Shown here: positions 25,751 to 35,254 of the stretch, one piece after another
Layout: every line of letters starts with the position of its first letter
Numbering within the stretch: position 1 is the first letter of the stretch
NCBI GenBank assembly: GCA_020636025.1
Contig: JACJYQ010000002.1
Location: 1-64,000 of the forward strand
DNA length: 64,000 bases
Reading direction: 5' to 3'
From: Lewinellaceae bacterium
GTDB lineage: Bacteria; Bacteroidota; Bacteroidia; Chitinophagales; Saprospiraceae
The notes under the pieces: model-generated
What the model saw: the letters and a program-made list of their open reading frames with translations, nothing else
What the model was told of the DNA's origin: nothing
Database searches by the model: none
Position numbers and translations under genes: made by a program

Positions 25751-28573
25751 TTATTTTTTTACAAAGTCATAGATCACAGAAACATACGCCATGGTTCCTA
25801 TTCTAGGGCCACCATATGTTTGGGATACCTGATTGTTTAATAGGTTGGAAGCACCAATTTTTACAGTAGTATTGATTTTGTCAAAGCTTGCATTCACCTG
25901 GGCATCCAGCATGTCGTACGTTGGGACTTTGCCGGTAAACTGTGGGGAGCCTTCAAAAGTAAAGCCTTGTATCCACTTATACGTAATATTAAAACCTGTT
26001 TTTTTCAAACGCATAAAACCGAGGTTCAGCGGAACATCACGTCCGGAAATACTTACGTTGTATTTGTGCTCCGGTGTATTAAAGGCTGGAATGATCGGGT
26101 CGTCGGGAAATGTTTTGTTCAATTTGTTCCAAGAGTAGTTACCAGCCAGCTGATAGTATCTGGCAAAAAAGTAATTCAGCCCGACAGAGAACCCTTGTGT
26201 GGTTACTTCGTTGGTTGAATTAGCAGCTACGCGGTATACCCGGGTGTTCTGCGGGAAACCGGTTGTAGGATCAAAATCTGAATAAATACCGAGGTTGTAT
26301 CCAATAAAATCATTGTAAAAACTGTAATAATAGCCAGCATCTACATAAACCCGGTCAAACAGCGTTGTCCGATAACCCACCTCAAAAGTTTTCACTTTTT
26401 CAGGCATTATCGGTGGCGCGTCGAAGCGTTCAACTGTGTCGCGCTCATCCAAATACCGTCGGAAAGACTCTACGGTTATCAAATCATAAAACCCATCCAG
26501 GTTGCCAATGAGGGTGGCACGACCTACATTCAGATTGAGGTATTGATCGGTTAGCGTTGGATTGCGCACTGCAGATGAGAAAGAAACCCTCAAATAATTA
26601 TTTACAGCAGGTTTCCACACAATCGAAGCCGCGGGGGTTGACACCAGATCAAAATTCTGATTCTTATCTACCCTGGTTGCCAGGTTTATGATAAGCCGGT
26701 TGGCAAAAAATTTCTTTTCCAGGCCTGCATAAATACCAAACTCCGAGTTCCGGATTTTGGTATCTGTTGTATCCTTAAATATGGTACCCGCAGAATTTGG
26801 CGTGTACATCCGGAAACTACCTCCCACCCGTATCTCATCAATCCAGTCTGGATTGAAAATATATTCTCCAGCTGCATGATACAGGGCGGATTTGTCATAA
26901 AATCGAGTACCTCCTTCTGTTGACTTTGTAGAGGTTATTCTATCGAATTCTGCCTGGAATTCAGGTGTGCCGGGTTGCAAAAAGGCATGTGTGGTACCTG
27001 TTTGCTGAGGGTCAACCTGATTGGCATAAGCTTCTGCGAGCTTGTGCCATTCAAACAAATCTGCCTGGTGATCACGCAACCATTGGTATGAGGACGCGGT
27101 ATCAAAAACCACAAATGGCGGCTCAGGAACAAATACGAGATTTTGGGGATAACCCATTGGTTTCATTTTCTTGAGAAAGATCTCGTTGCTCCAGTAATTG
27201 GTATAGTTAAGCGCCCAGGTCTCATCGTTTTTGGCATATTGCTGCAATCTGAGTGCAGTAAAATAAGGGTCATACGATTTTCCGGCATCCTCGTGGGTGG
27301 CGTAGGCTCGAATGAAGAACTTGCCTTTCTTTATTAACTCAATGCGGTTTTGGTAAAAGTTAATGCCGCGCAAACTAAAGCGATTATCTCCCTGATAAAC
27401 CGTGGTACCGCTCCCGAAATTAGAGGCAATGATCAATTCAGGCGAGTCAAAATCTTTGCTTGGATTGGTTCTGATATGATAGGCTATACCCGCTTTGAGG
27501 TTTTTGGTATTGTAGTCTACCAGATCTTCCTCACGGTAACCGGTGCGGTAATACAAACCAAGTCCAGCGGTAGAAAGGGCAAGGTTAGCAGGATCGGACA
27601 AATCATTCAGCGAATAATATTCATCCCCATAAATGTTTACGGCATCAAAGCGGCCGGGGTTTGTTTCGTCTGTTCTCGCTCCATCAACCGGACCGTAATT
27701 CGTAGCTTCCCAATCGTCGGCACGCAGATAAAACAAATTCACTTTTAACGCAGAGGACATTTCCCCTTTCTTATTCCTGAATGCTTCGGCCCAACGAAGG
27801 GCAGCCACACCCATGTTGCGGCTGCCATATTTCAAACTGGCCGACAATCCGCGGTGGAGGAAAGGGTTTTTGGTTTCCATGGCTATCACTCCATTGAAGG
27901 CATTCGGACCGTAAAACGCCGAGCTGGCGCCTTGCACCAGATCTACCTTCAGGACATCCAGGTCGCTGGCGCCAAGGAAATTACCCAGTGAAAAGTTCAG
28001 ACCAGGCGCCTGATTATCCACACCGTCGATCATTTGAAGAGAACGAACCGGGCTCGTTGAGTTAAACCCGCGAGTGTTGATGATGGTAAATCCAAGACTG
28101 GCTGTTGTGAGATCAACCCCTTTCAAATTCCCTAGTCCATTGTAAAAGCTAACGGCAGCCGTCTGCTTGATGGCGATGGCGTCCAGACTCTCCACAGTGA
28201 GTGGTGCAGATTTCTGTTTGTCGTCTATACGTTGACCAACGACCAGGGCTTCCTCCATAACGATGCTGCTCGAGGCCAGCCGGAATTCAATCCGTTCATT
28301 TTTATCGGTAATTTGTCTTTCCGCAATATCATAACCTGTGTATGAAATTTTCAACGTAGCAGGAAGAGAAGGTACTTTAATAATGAATTCTCCTTCATAA
28401 TTACTCAGGGTACCACCATCCTGTCCGGAAACCGTAATAGTGGCTCCTATCAGATCTTCACCTGTTTCTGCATCCCGGACCTTGCCTTTGAGGGTAATCT
28501 GAGCTGTCAAAAAGCAGGGCAAAAAACCGATAATGAGCAAAGCTGAAACTAATATTTTGTAGCATTTTTTCAT
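25751..28573 (-). CDS. TonB-dependent receptor with carboxypeptidase-like regulatory domain
   Basis: 940 residues. A signal peptide (ILVSALLIIGFLPCFLTA) precedes a CarboxypepD_reg-like beta-sandwich (about 25-110: LKGKVRDAETGEDLIGATIT). The plug domain follows (about 120-240: EEALVVGQRID, TRGFNSTSPVRSLQMIDGVD, VDLVQGASSAFYGPNAFNGV), then the 22-strand barrel, ending in the usual aromatic strand (GTMAYVSVIYDFVKK). It imports a large ligand across the outer membrane using TonB energy. No SusD partner lies beside it. The two neighbouring secreted esterase-fold proteins on the same strand could process its ligand (inference). Confidence 0.93.
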   Translation of the reverse strand: MKKCYKILVSALLIIGFLPCFLTAQITLKGKVRDAETGEDLIGATITVSGQDGGTLSNYEGEFIIKVPSLPATLKISYTGYDIAERQITDKNERIEFRLASSSIVMEEALVVGQRIDDKQKSAPLTVESLDAIAIKQTAAVSFYNGLGNLKGVDLTTASLGFTIINTRGFNSTSPVRSLQMIDGVDNQAPGLNFSLGNFLGASDLDVLKVDLVQGASSAFYGPNAFNGVIAMETKNPFLHRGLSASLKYGSRNMGVAALRWAEAFRNKKGEMSSALKVNLFYLRADDWEATNYGPVDGARTDETNPGRFDAVNIYGDEYYSLNDLSDPANLALSTAGLGLYYRTGYREEDLVDYNTKNLKAGIAYHIRTNPSKDFDSPELIIASNFGSGTTVYQGDNRFSLRGINFYQNRIELIKKGKFFIRAYATHEDAGKSYDPYFTALRLQQYAKNDETWALNYTNYWSNEIFLKKMKPMGYPQNLVFVPEPPFVVFDTASSYQWLRDHQADLFEWHKLAEAYANQVDPQQTGTTHAFLQPGTPEFQAEFDRITSTKSTEGGTRFYDKSALYHAAGEYIFNPDWIDEIRVGGSFRMYTPNSAGTIFKDTTDTKIRNSEFGIYAGLEKKFFANRLIINLATRVDKNQNFDLVSTPAASIVWKPAVNNYLRVSFSSAVRNPTLTDQYLNLNVGRATLIGNLDGFYDLITVESFRRYLDERDTVERFDAPPIMPEKVKTFEVGYRTTLFDRVYVDAGYYYSFYNDFIGYNLGIYSDFDPTTGFPQNTRVYRVAANSTNEVTTQGFSVGLNYFFARYYQLAGNYSWNKLNKTFPDDPIIPAFNTPEHKYNVSISGRDVPLNLGFMRLKKTGFNITYKWIQGFTFEGSPQFTGKVPTYDMLDAQVNASFDKINTTVKIGASNLLNNQVSQTYGGPRIGTMAYVSVIYDFVKK

Positions 28574-28799
28574 GGTCTAGAATCTTGAAAAGGTCAAAAA
28601 CTACTTGAAAACGAGGACTTTACAAACGCTTGGTTAAGTAGGCAAATAAAGGTAAAAAAAATGATTTGTATGGATAAATAGCTGCTCACGGCAAATTTTG
28701 ACACGAATAAACGCTCATTGCCATATATCATCCTGAATTTCACAATACAAGCAATTTTATTTCGCCAATGGAAACTACGGCAGAATTCTACAGATGCCT

Positions 28800-29477
28800 T
28801 TAATCCTCCCTGAGCACATATCCCTGACCAAATAAAGTGTGCAGGAGTTTTTGATCAAAGCCTTTGTCTAGTTTGTTCCGGAGGTAATTGACGTATACTT
28901 CAATAACATTTGTACCTGTATCAAAATTCACATCCCAGACTTTTTCAGCGATTTCAATTTTGGAAAGCACCTTTCCCGGATTTCTTAAAAAGAACTCCAA
29001 CAAAGCCAGTTCCCTGGGTGTAAGATTTATTGTTTTACCGCTCCGGGTAACACTTTTGGCGTTCAGGTCCAGCTCAACATCGGCGAACCGAAGCACATTT
29101 TCTGTGCGAATGGTATTGGCCGGACGTCTCGCCAACGCCCGCACTCTTGCCAGCAACTCTTTGAATTCAAATGGTTTAGCCAGGTAATCGTCGGCGCCAG
29201 CCTCCAGCCCAGCCACCTTGTCGTCGGTATCCGAGAGGGCCGTGAGCAACAAAAGCGGCGTAAATATATTTTGTGACCGTAGTTCCGCACATAGTTCAAG
29301 CCCACTGATCCCCGGCAAGGTGATATCAGATACGATCACATCATAATCATCGGTGGAAGCCAGCCTGAGACCTGTGTCTCCATCCATGGCCGTATTCACT
29401 GTCCAACCTTGTTCCTGCATTCCCTGACTCAGTGAATGCAAGGTTTTGAGTTCATCTTCTACAAGTAATATTCGCAT
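28800..29477 (-). CDS. OmpR/PhoB-type response regulator (orphan)
   Basis: 225 residues from MRILLVEDELKTL; ten upstream in-frame codons are unlikely to be used. The receiver domain has the acidic pocket E7/D8, phosphoacceptor D51 in VIVSDITLPG, and the Thr/Lys switch (LLLTALSD, DYLAKPFEF). The C-terminal winged helix (about 125-225) has LTPRELALLEFFLRNPGKVL and VEVYVNYLRNKLDKG. It should bind DNA once phosphorylated. No sensor kinase gene is adjacent, which is unusual for this class; the gene is followed by nothing co-directional for 226 bases. Confidence 0.94.
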   Translation of the reverse strand: MRILLVEDELKTLHSLSQGMQEQGWTVNTAMDGDTGLRLASTDDYDVIVSDITLPGISGLELCAELRSQNIFTPLLLLTALSDTDDKVAGLEAGADDYLAKPFEFKELLARVRALARRPANTIRTENVLRFADVELDLNAKSVTRSGKTINLTPRELALLEFFLRNPGKVLSKIEIAEKVWDVNFDTGTNVIEVYVNYLRNKLDKGFDQKLLHTLFGQGYVLRED

Positions 29478-29507
29478 AGTGACCCGAAAAGTAAAACAAA
29501 TGGACAA

Positions 29508-29655
29508 TTTGATAATTAGCTAATATGATAATTAGCTAATGAGCTAATATCTTTCTCTTCATAAATATAATAAAAAAGAAAACTCTTCTCTTATCTCTCA
29601 TCACTCCGCACTCCGCACTTCACACTCCGCATTATTAAACTCCGCATTATTAAAT
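29508..29655. repeat. Composite repeat: word A then word B
   Basis: Several GATAATTAGCTAATATGATA-like units (29508-29552) are followed, after a short AT-rich spacer, by ACTCCGCACTCCGCACTTCA-like B units ending in two CTCCGCATTATTAAA copies. It lies in the divergent gap between the response regulator and the HAD-like gene, outside both genes. Confidence 0.65.
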
Positions 29656-29722
29656 TATCACACTTTATCCCCATATCCGGCTAATTTATCAGCAATTTGC
29701 CTGTTAATGGTTCTACCTTTGT

Positions 29723-30175
29723 ATGTCAGTAAAGGAAAAGCTCATGGAAAATCAAACAGAATCTCTTCAGGAATTATTTGACGAATCGGGTAAGCGTCTC
29801 AGCCCGAAGCTGCCACCAAATAAAAGGAATTTTCTGATCGATATTGACGGTACCATTTGCGACGACGTACCTAATGAAGAGCCTGAGCGAATGGCCACGG
29901 CTGAAGTATATCCTGACGCCCTTCAAATGTTGAACAGTTGGTATGACGAAGGTCATATTATCTATTTTTTTACCAGTCGAACAGAGGAACATCGGGAGGT
30001 TACTGAGTCATGGTTAAGGTCAAATGGCTTTAAGTACCATGGAATCGTATTTGGGAAACCACGCGGCGGCAATTACCACTGGATCGATAATCATACTGTA
30101 CGCGCAACGCAATACAAAGGAAAATTTACCGAGTTGGTAAAGGAAAAACACGAAATTGAAGTTTTCTCCGAGTAG
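29723..30175 (+). CDS. HAD-superfamily phosphatase-like protein
   Basis: 150 residues. HAD motif I is FLIDIDGTICDDVP, motif II FFTSRTEEHREVTE (Ser/Thr then Arg) and late acidic motif YHWIDNHTVRA. It is a cap-less HAD protein of the small type often found in Bacteroidota next to sugar genes and sometimes labelled phosphoheptose-related; the substrate is unknown. Either the ATG at 29723 or the one at 29744 (MENQTESLQ) can start it. A TACCTTTG ending at 29721 would place the transcript start inside the first codons, favouring 29744 if that element is real. Confidence 0.85.
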   Translation: MSVKEKLMENQTESLQELFDESGKRLSPKLPPNKRNFLIDIDGTICDDVPNEEPERMATAEVYPDALQMLNSWYDEGHIIYFFTSRTEEHREVTESWLRSNGFKYHGIVFGKPRGGNYHWIDNHTVRATQYKGKFTELVKEKHEIEVFSE

Positions 30176-30223
30176 GATTTGTACTTCCAAACCCATCGAC
30201 TTCGTTTTTAATCAAAAGCTATT

Positions 30224-31105
30224 ATGCATTATTTAATAAAGAAATCTCTTTTTGCACTCTGCCTTCCCCTCCTGTTTCCAAATTTATGCTGCACCCAGAA
30301 ACCCAATACGGATGTTTCTTACCAGACACCTCCGGAGATACCTTACGACCTGCAAAATCCAGTATTGAAAAGTTTCTTTGCCAGTGAAGAATTAAAGGAA
30401 ATCTCCGCATTAAGTCCAACTGATACACCTGGCATTTACCTCACCATCGCAGATGAGAGAGGTGTGTTTTATTTTGTAGACACTTCCGGTAAAATGGTGA
30501 ATCGGGTATACTTTAGGGATAGAGGAGACTTTGAAGGGGCGGAAATGGTGGGAAAATCGCTGTGGGCCCTGAAAAGCAACGGAAAATTGTACCTCGTGGA
30601 GAACTGGGAGAAAGATTCGATTGTTGAAAAAGACTTCAAAACCTTCCTCTCGAAAGAGGATGATGTTGAAGGCCTAGGCTATGATGCCAAGCGCAACGCA
30701 CTTTTACTGGCCTGCAAAGGCGATCCTGATAGCAGCTATCTCCGTAATATTTACGCTTTTGACCTGGACTCACTTCAGCTGCTGGAAAAACCGGCATATT
30801 CCATTGATCCGCTTGAAGTGAACAAACTCGTTCAATACGGCGAAACAGAAAAACACGACTATTTCAGCCCTTCAGCCGTAGCCATAAACCCTCTAAGCGG
30901 GGATGTATATGTAATTTCTGCCGCTTTAAAACGCCTGGTTGTGCTGGATGGAAAGGATGGTCATATTCGTGCCGCCGCCCGTATCGACAAAAAACTATTG
31001 CCACAACCAGAAGGTATCTCCTTCGATAAAATGGGCAATATGCTCATCAGCAGCGAAGGAAAAATGGGACAGGGGCGATTGTTGATGTTTAAATTACGAA
31101 GTTAA
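30224..31105 (+). CDS. Exported SdiA-regulated-like beta-propeller protein
   Basis: 293 residues. The hydrophobic N-terminus (LFALCLPLLFPNLCCTQ) is a signal peptide, possibly lipoprotein-type although the lipobox is weak. The body has propeller repeats: LKEISALSPTDTPGIYLTIA, FEGAEMVGKSLWALKSNGKL, EGLGYDAKRNALLLACKG, SAVAINPLSGDVYVISAALK and PEGISFDKMGNMLISSEG. This pattern fits the SdiA-regulated (PF06977) family, whose biochemical role is not established. It starts 48 bases after the HAD-like gene on the same strand, so the two are probably co-transcribed. It ends at a word C repeat unit. Confidence 0.82.
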   Translation: MHYLIKKSLFALCLPLLFPNLCCTQKPNTDVSYQTPPEIPYDLQNPVLKSFFASEELKEISALSPTDTPGIYLTIADERGVFYFVDTSGKMVNRVYFRDRGDFEGAEMVGKSLWALKSNGKLYLVENWEKDSIVEKDFKTFLSKEDDVEGLGYDAKRNALLLACKGDPDSSYLRNIYAFDLDSLQLLEKPAYSIDPLEVNKLVQYGETEKHDYFSPSAVAINPLSGDVYVISAALKRLVVLDGKDGHIRAAARIDKKLLPQPEGISFDKMGNMLISSEGKMGQGRLLMFKLRS

Positions 31106-31107
31106 AC

Positions 31108-31345
31108 GATGTTTCAATGCGCAATGAAACAATGCGTAATGCGCAATGTTACTTATGAAGTCTACTAATTGAAATTCGACTAAACGCAAAATCCACCTTT
31201 ATAGCCACCGCAAAGTGGTTGTGAAAACACTTGTCATACTGAACGCTGTTAATCAATGATTTAGCCGCAGGCGATTTTCAAAACCAAACAGCGTGAAGTA
31301 TAGAAATTGCGCATTGTTACATTGATGCATTTCGCATTGTCACAT
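31108..31345. repeat. Inverted repeat unit, word C, with a structured-looking 160-base centre
   Basis: C units at 31110-31152 (TTTCAATGCGCAATGAAACA...) begin 3 bases after a stop codon. They are inverted, imperfectly, at 31305-31342 (ATTGCGCATTGTTACATTGA...). The centre (31153-31304) has no reading frame. It contains a perfect 8-bp pair ACGCTGTT (31243-31250)/AACAGCGT (31287-31294) and a smaller CCACCGCAAAGTGG hairpin, so it might be a small RNA. A TACATTTG promoter-like element follows at 31352-31359, 48 bases before odhB. Confidence 0.6.
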
Positions 31346-31406
31346 TCCACGTACATTTGCGCTCGCTTCCTGGCAAATCAGGTTTACATACAACAATTGC
31401 ATAAAA

Positions 31407-32657
31407 ATGCCTCTTATCGAACTTAAAATCCCAAATCTGGGTGAATCTATTTCTACGGTTACTTTTTCCAAATGGCTGAAACCAAACGGGTCTGTTGTGG
31501 AAATGGATGAACCTCTCTGTGAAATTGAAACCGAAAAGGCCAATCAAGAGTTATCGGCTGATTCTGAAGGCAAATTAACCTGGGTGGCCAAGGAAGGGGA
31601 AGACCTGGCAGTAGGAGCTTTGTTTGCTACCATCGATACTGATGCAAAGGCTTCCGGGGCTGAAAGCAATCCGCCTTCCGAATCCGCCAAAGAGGAAAAA
31701 CCTGCCAAGTCTGAAAAAGAAGATACAGGCAAATCCGAGTCTTATGCCAGCGGCACACCATCGCCGGCGGCTGCCAAAATCCTGGCAGAAGGAGGAGTAG
31801 ATCCCGCCAATGTTGATGGAACAGGTCGCGATGGCCGTATTACCAAGGAAGATGCACAAAAGGCTGTAAGCAAAGCGCCGGAAGAAAAACCTGTGGAAAA
31901 ACCGGCTCCGGAATCAAAACCTAAAGCAAGCGGAGTTTCTACATCCGAATCTTTTTCCCGCAACGACAGGCGGGAGCGCATGAGCCGTATGCGTCGCACC
32001 ATTGCCAAGCGATTGGTAAGTGCCAAGAATAATACAGCCATGCTTACCACCTTCAATGAGGTGGATATGAGCGCCATCATGGCTTTCCGGGAAAAATACC
32101 AGGAGTCTTTTGTAAAAAAATTCGGAGTGAAGCTGGGCTTTATGTCTCTTTTCGCAAAAGCCTGCGCGAAGGTCCTGCTGGAAATGCCTGATGTAAATGC
32201 CATGATTGATGGCGACGAACTGGTTTATCATGAATATGCCGACATCAGTTTTGCAATCAGCACCCCGACCGGCCTTGTAGTACCGCCAATCCGCAACGTG
32301 GAGAGCCTGCATTACAGCGAAATAGAGTTAAAATTGAAGGAACTTGCCGCCAAAGCCAGAGACGGCAAATTGTCGCTCGATGAAATGAGTGGCGGTACAT
32401 TTACTATTACCAATGGCGGCGTTTTCGGAAGCTTGATGAGTACGCCGATTATCAACGAACCGCAAAGTGCCATTTTGGGTATGCACGCCATAAAAGAGCG
32501 TCCGGTAGCCGTGGATGGCAAAGTGGAGATCAGGCCAATGATGTATCTCGCATTGAGCTACGACCACCGGGTGATAGATGGCAGTACCTCGGTAACCTTT
32601 TTGGTGAAAGTGAAAGAATTGCTGGAAGATCCAATCCTTTTATTGATGGATCTTTGA
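31407..32657 (+). CDS. odhB: Dihydrolipoyl succinyltransferase, E2 of 2-oxoglutarate dehydrogenase
   Basis: 416 residues. The lipoyl domain (1-77) has its lipoylated K44 in EIETEKANQE. A flexible Ala/Pro/Lys/Glu linker is followed by a peripheral subunit-binding domain (about 115-155: SPAAAKILAEGGVDPANVDG, GRDGRITKEDA). The catalytic domain (about 190-416) has active-site H387 and D391 in DHRVIDG. It transfers succinyl from lipoamide to CoA in the TCA cycle. The E1 gene normally found beside it is not in this window. EPQSAILGMH near residue 350 is typical of the OdhB branch rather than pyruvate dehydrogenase E2. Confidence 0.95.
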   Translation: MPLIELKIPNLGESISTVTFSKWLKPNGSVVEMDEPLCEIETEKANQELSADSEGKLTWVAKEGEDLAVGALFATIDTDAKASGAESNPPSESAKEEKPAKSEKEDTGKSESYASGTPSPAAAKILAEGGVDPANVDGTGRDGRITKEDAQKAVSKAPEEKPVEKPAPESKPKASGVSTSESFSRNDRRERMSRMRRTIAKRLVSAKNNTAMLTTFNEVDMSAIMAFREKYQESFVKKFGVKLGFMSLFAKACAKVLLEMPDVNAMIDGDELVYHEYADISFAISTPTGLVVPPIRNVESLHYSEIELKLKELAAKARDGKLSLDEMSGGTFTITNGGVFGSLMSTPIINEPQSAILGMHAIKERPVAVDGKVEIRPMMYLALSYDHRVIDGSTSVTFLVKVKELLEDPILLLMDL

Positions 32658-32678
32658 TCAACCCCAACATTACTCTTC

Positions 32679-35159
32679 TTACTGTTTTATGATTTTCTGG
32701 CAAATGCTCTTTTTGCCCTGTGAACTGATTTTCAACAGATAAACACCCGGACTCAATCCCGCTGCATTCAGACCGAGCTCTTGAGTTCCCGAGAGGCCCT
32801 TTTCAACGGATTTTTTCAGAACAGATATTCCGCTTAGGTTAAATAATTCAATTTGGATATCAGACTCCTGATAGAGCGAAATGGATAATTGTAATTCGTC
32901 CTGAAATGGATTGGGTGAAATCCGGACACTGCCAATTGGAACAGGATTTTTTGAAGCCCCAGGTATGGGAGCAACTGTACGAAACATGGCCCGACCATAC
33001 GTAGCCGCCACCATAGTCCTAGTATTTGGGTGAAAGGTGAGATCAAGCACAGGAACGCGAGGCATACCCAAATTAGAGCTCATCCACTGTTGTCCACCGT
33101 CTACTGTTGAAAAAACACCGGCGTCTGTGGCCAGGTACAAATAATTCGGATCCAGGGGATCGAGAATAAGATCATTTACCGGAATGTCAGGCAAATCGCC
33201 TGATATGCTCATCCAGTTTTGTCCCATGTCGTAGGATTTATACACATGAGCCATGTTCTCATCATGTCGGAACCCCGAAAAACAGACATACATGGTTTGT
33301 TCGTTGTAATAATCAGCCACTACTTTTGTTACCCAACGCCTGGGCAAATTATCCGATACTTTGTTCCAGGTCATACCGCCATCATTTGTCACCCATACAT
33401 TCCCATCATCTGTTCCCACAATGAGCACGTCCGGATTCACCGGTGAGGCAGCAATACTCGTAATAGTTCCATAAACAAGCCCACCACTGCCCTGACTTCC
33501 ATTGCTCAGATCATGGCTGATGGGCGTCCAGTTTAGGCCGGCATCGGTGGATTTAAACAGTTTTTCTGCACCGAAATACATAATGCTGGGGTCATTCGGG
33601 TCAAAAATGTAAGGACAGTTCCAGTTGTAGCGATTTGCCAATGGCGCGCTTGCTCCGTTTGTCCCGGCAAAGCCTCCGTATTGTGATTCTGCGTAAATCA
33701 GTGTATCAATCAATGGATTTACCAGCGTAACAAATCCATCGCCACCAAAAATGTGTACCCAGTCATTCAGGCCTCCATTTTTACTGGCCCATGTGCCGTT
33801 ATCCTGCGCGCCCCCCGAAAATAGTTCCGGATGCTGAAAATTTATCTCGGAAGTATAAAACTGCAGACTTGGTATGGGGCGACCCTGCCAGGTCACTCCT
33901 CCATTTTTTGAGATATAAATGCCACCGTCATTGCCTACCACCTGAAATGACGGCTTGGCTGGATGTATGTAAAATGCGTGATAATCAGCATGCAAAGCAT
34001 TGCTCGCCGGTAGCCATGAGTTGCCGGCATCGCTGCTCTCAATCCAGTCAATCCCAAGATTGTAAATGTGGTCGGAGTCGAGCGGATGTACCCTGATTTG
34101 ACCAAACCACCATCCGTAGGACGAATACCCAGGGTTGTCATTTTGAGGGATTACAGACCATGAATCACCGTTATTGTTACTTCTGTAAACACCTTCAAAT
34201 GTTCCATTTTTGCGGGCAATGGTGGCATAAAGTACCGATGGGTTTGATCGGGATATGGCAATTCCAATTCGACCGTTTGTACTGCCGCCAGGCAAACCAT
34301 TTGTCAGTTTTTCCCAATGATCGCCACCATCATAACTTCTCCAGATTCCGCAGCCAGGACCACCATACACACGGGTATTGGGTCTTCTGATCCGCTCCCA
34401 GCTTACGGCAAAAACGGTATCCGGGTTTTGCGGGTGAATCGCCAGGTCAATAAACCCAACAGAATCGTTTATAAAAAGTGTTTTTGTCCAGCTTTGTCCG
34501 CCGTTCAGGCTTCTGTACACGCCGCGTTCCGGGTTATTGCCAAACAGGTGGCCCATAGCCGCTACAAATATCCGATCCGGGTTTTGCGGGTCAACTTCAA
34601 TCCTGCCTATGCTTCCGGTTTCTGCCAATCCAATTGACTGCCAATTTTGCCCACCATCCATGCTTTTAAATAGCCCCAACCCATCGTAAGTGACTGATGA
34701 ACCGCCTCCGTTGCTTTCGCCGGTGCCGCAGTAGATCACGTTTTTGTCGGAAGGGTCTATGGCAATATCACCTATGCTTAAACTTGGAAGCATATCCGTG
34801 ATGGGAAACCAGTTTGTTCCTGCATCAATGGATTTCCAAACACCCCCACTTGCCGTTGCAGCATAGATGGTTGTGGTATCGCTATCGTGCATGGCCAGGT
34901 CGGTGATTCGCCCGCCAATATTGTTTGGCCCGGCAAGCGACCAGTCAAAAAGAGGACTGTTTCTTTCACGTTGGCTATTCAGTGCCTCATAATAATCCTT
35001 AGAGGGAATGTTCTGAAAAGGGTAAGCTCTTTGCGCCCACAAATAATCTACCGGAGCCGGGTTGAATTTTAGCTTTCTGACCTGGTAAGGATAGATATTA
35101 GCTATAAGGGTAATCACACCCAAAGTGATTATTGGCAAGAGCTTGTTTCTCATATTCAA
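32679..35159 (-). CDS. Sortilin/BNR-type beta-propeller surface protein with T9SS sorting domain
   Basis: 826 residues. An N-terminal hydrophobic segment (LLPIITLGVITLIANIYPY) precedes two seven-bladed propellers built from VPS10/xyloglucanase-like repeats. Typical blades are SIGDIAIDPSDKNVIYCGTG, VYRSLNGGQSWTK, GIWRSYDGGDHWEKL and LFKSTDAGLNWTPIS, that is S-x-D-x-G-x-x-W Asp-boxes. The T9SS domain is VRISPNPFQDELQLS, LSPGVYLLKISS, KIIKQ. It is a paralogue of the protein at 61459-63984. Such proteins may bind glycan or protein at the surface; catalytic residues cannot be assigned. It is convergent with odhB with only 21 bases between stops. Confidence 0.9.
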   Translation of the reverse strand: MNMRNKLLPIITLGVITLIANIYPYQVRKLKFNPAPVDYLWAQRAYPFQNIPSKDYYEALNSQRERNSPLFDWSLAGPNNIGGRITDLAMHDSDTTTIYAATASGGVWKSIDAGTNWFPITDMLPSLSIGDIAIDPSDKNVIYCGTGESNGGGSSVTYDGLGLFKSMDGGQNWQSIGLAETGSIGRIEVDPQNPDRIFVAAMGHLFGNNPERGVYRSLNGGQSWTKTLFINDSVGFIDLAIHPQNPDTVFAVSWERIRRPNTRVYGGPGCGIWRSYDGGDHWEKLTNGLPGGSTNGRIGIAISRSNPSVLYATIARKNGTFEGVYRSNNNGDSWSVIPQNDNPGYSSYGWWFGQIRVHPLDSDHIYNLGIDWIESSDAGNSWLPASNALHADYHAFYIHPAKPSFQVVGNDGGIYISKNGGVTWQGRPIPSLQFYTSEINFQHPELFSGGAQDNGTWASKNGGLNDWVHIFGGDGFVTLVNPLIDTLIYAESQYGGFAGTNGASAPLANRYNWNCPYIFDPNDPSIMYFGAEKLFKSTDAGLNWTPISHDLSNGSQGSGGLVYGTITSIAASPVNPDVLIVGTDDGNVWVTNDGGMTWNKVSDNLPRRWVTKVVADYYNEQTMYVCFSGFRHDENMAHVYKSYDMGQNWMSISGDLPDIPVNDLILDPLDPNYLYLATDAGVFSTVDGGQQWMSSNLGMPRVPVLDLTFHPNTRTMVAATYGRAMFRTVAPIPGASKNPVPIGSVRISPNPFQDELQLSISLYQESDIQIELFNLSGISVLKKSVEKGLSGTQELGLNAAGLSPGVYLLKISSQGKKSICQKIIKQ

Positions 35160-35173
35160 AAATTAAATGCTAT

Positions 35174-35216
35174 AAAAAGCGAGGCCGCCTCACAGGTAAC
35201 CATGTGAAGCGGCCTC
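35174..35216 (-). terminator. Strong intrinsic terminator of the 990-residue T9SS gene
   Basis: On the minus strand GAGGCCGCTTCACA pairs with TGTGAGGCGGCCTC (35181-35216), a 14-bp stem with one mismatch, then GCTTTTT. It lies about 40 bases beyond the stop at 35255. Confidence 0.9.
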
Positions 35217-35254
35217 TATTTAAACTAATTGGCTAACGCCTATTTACAAGCAAA

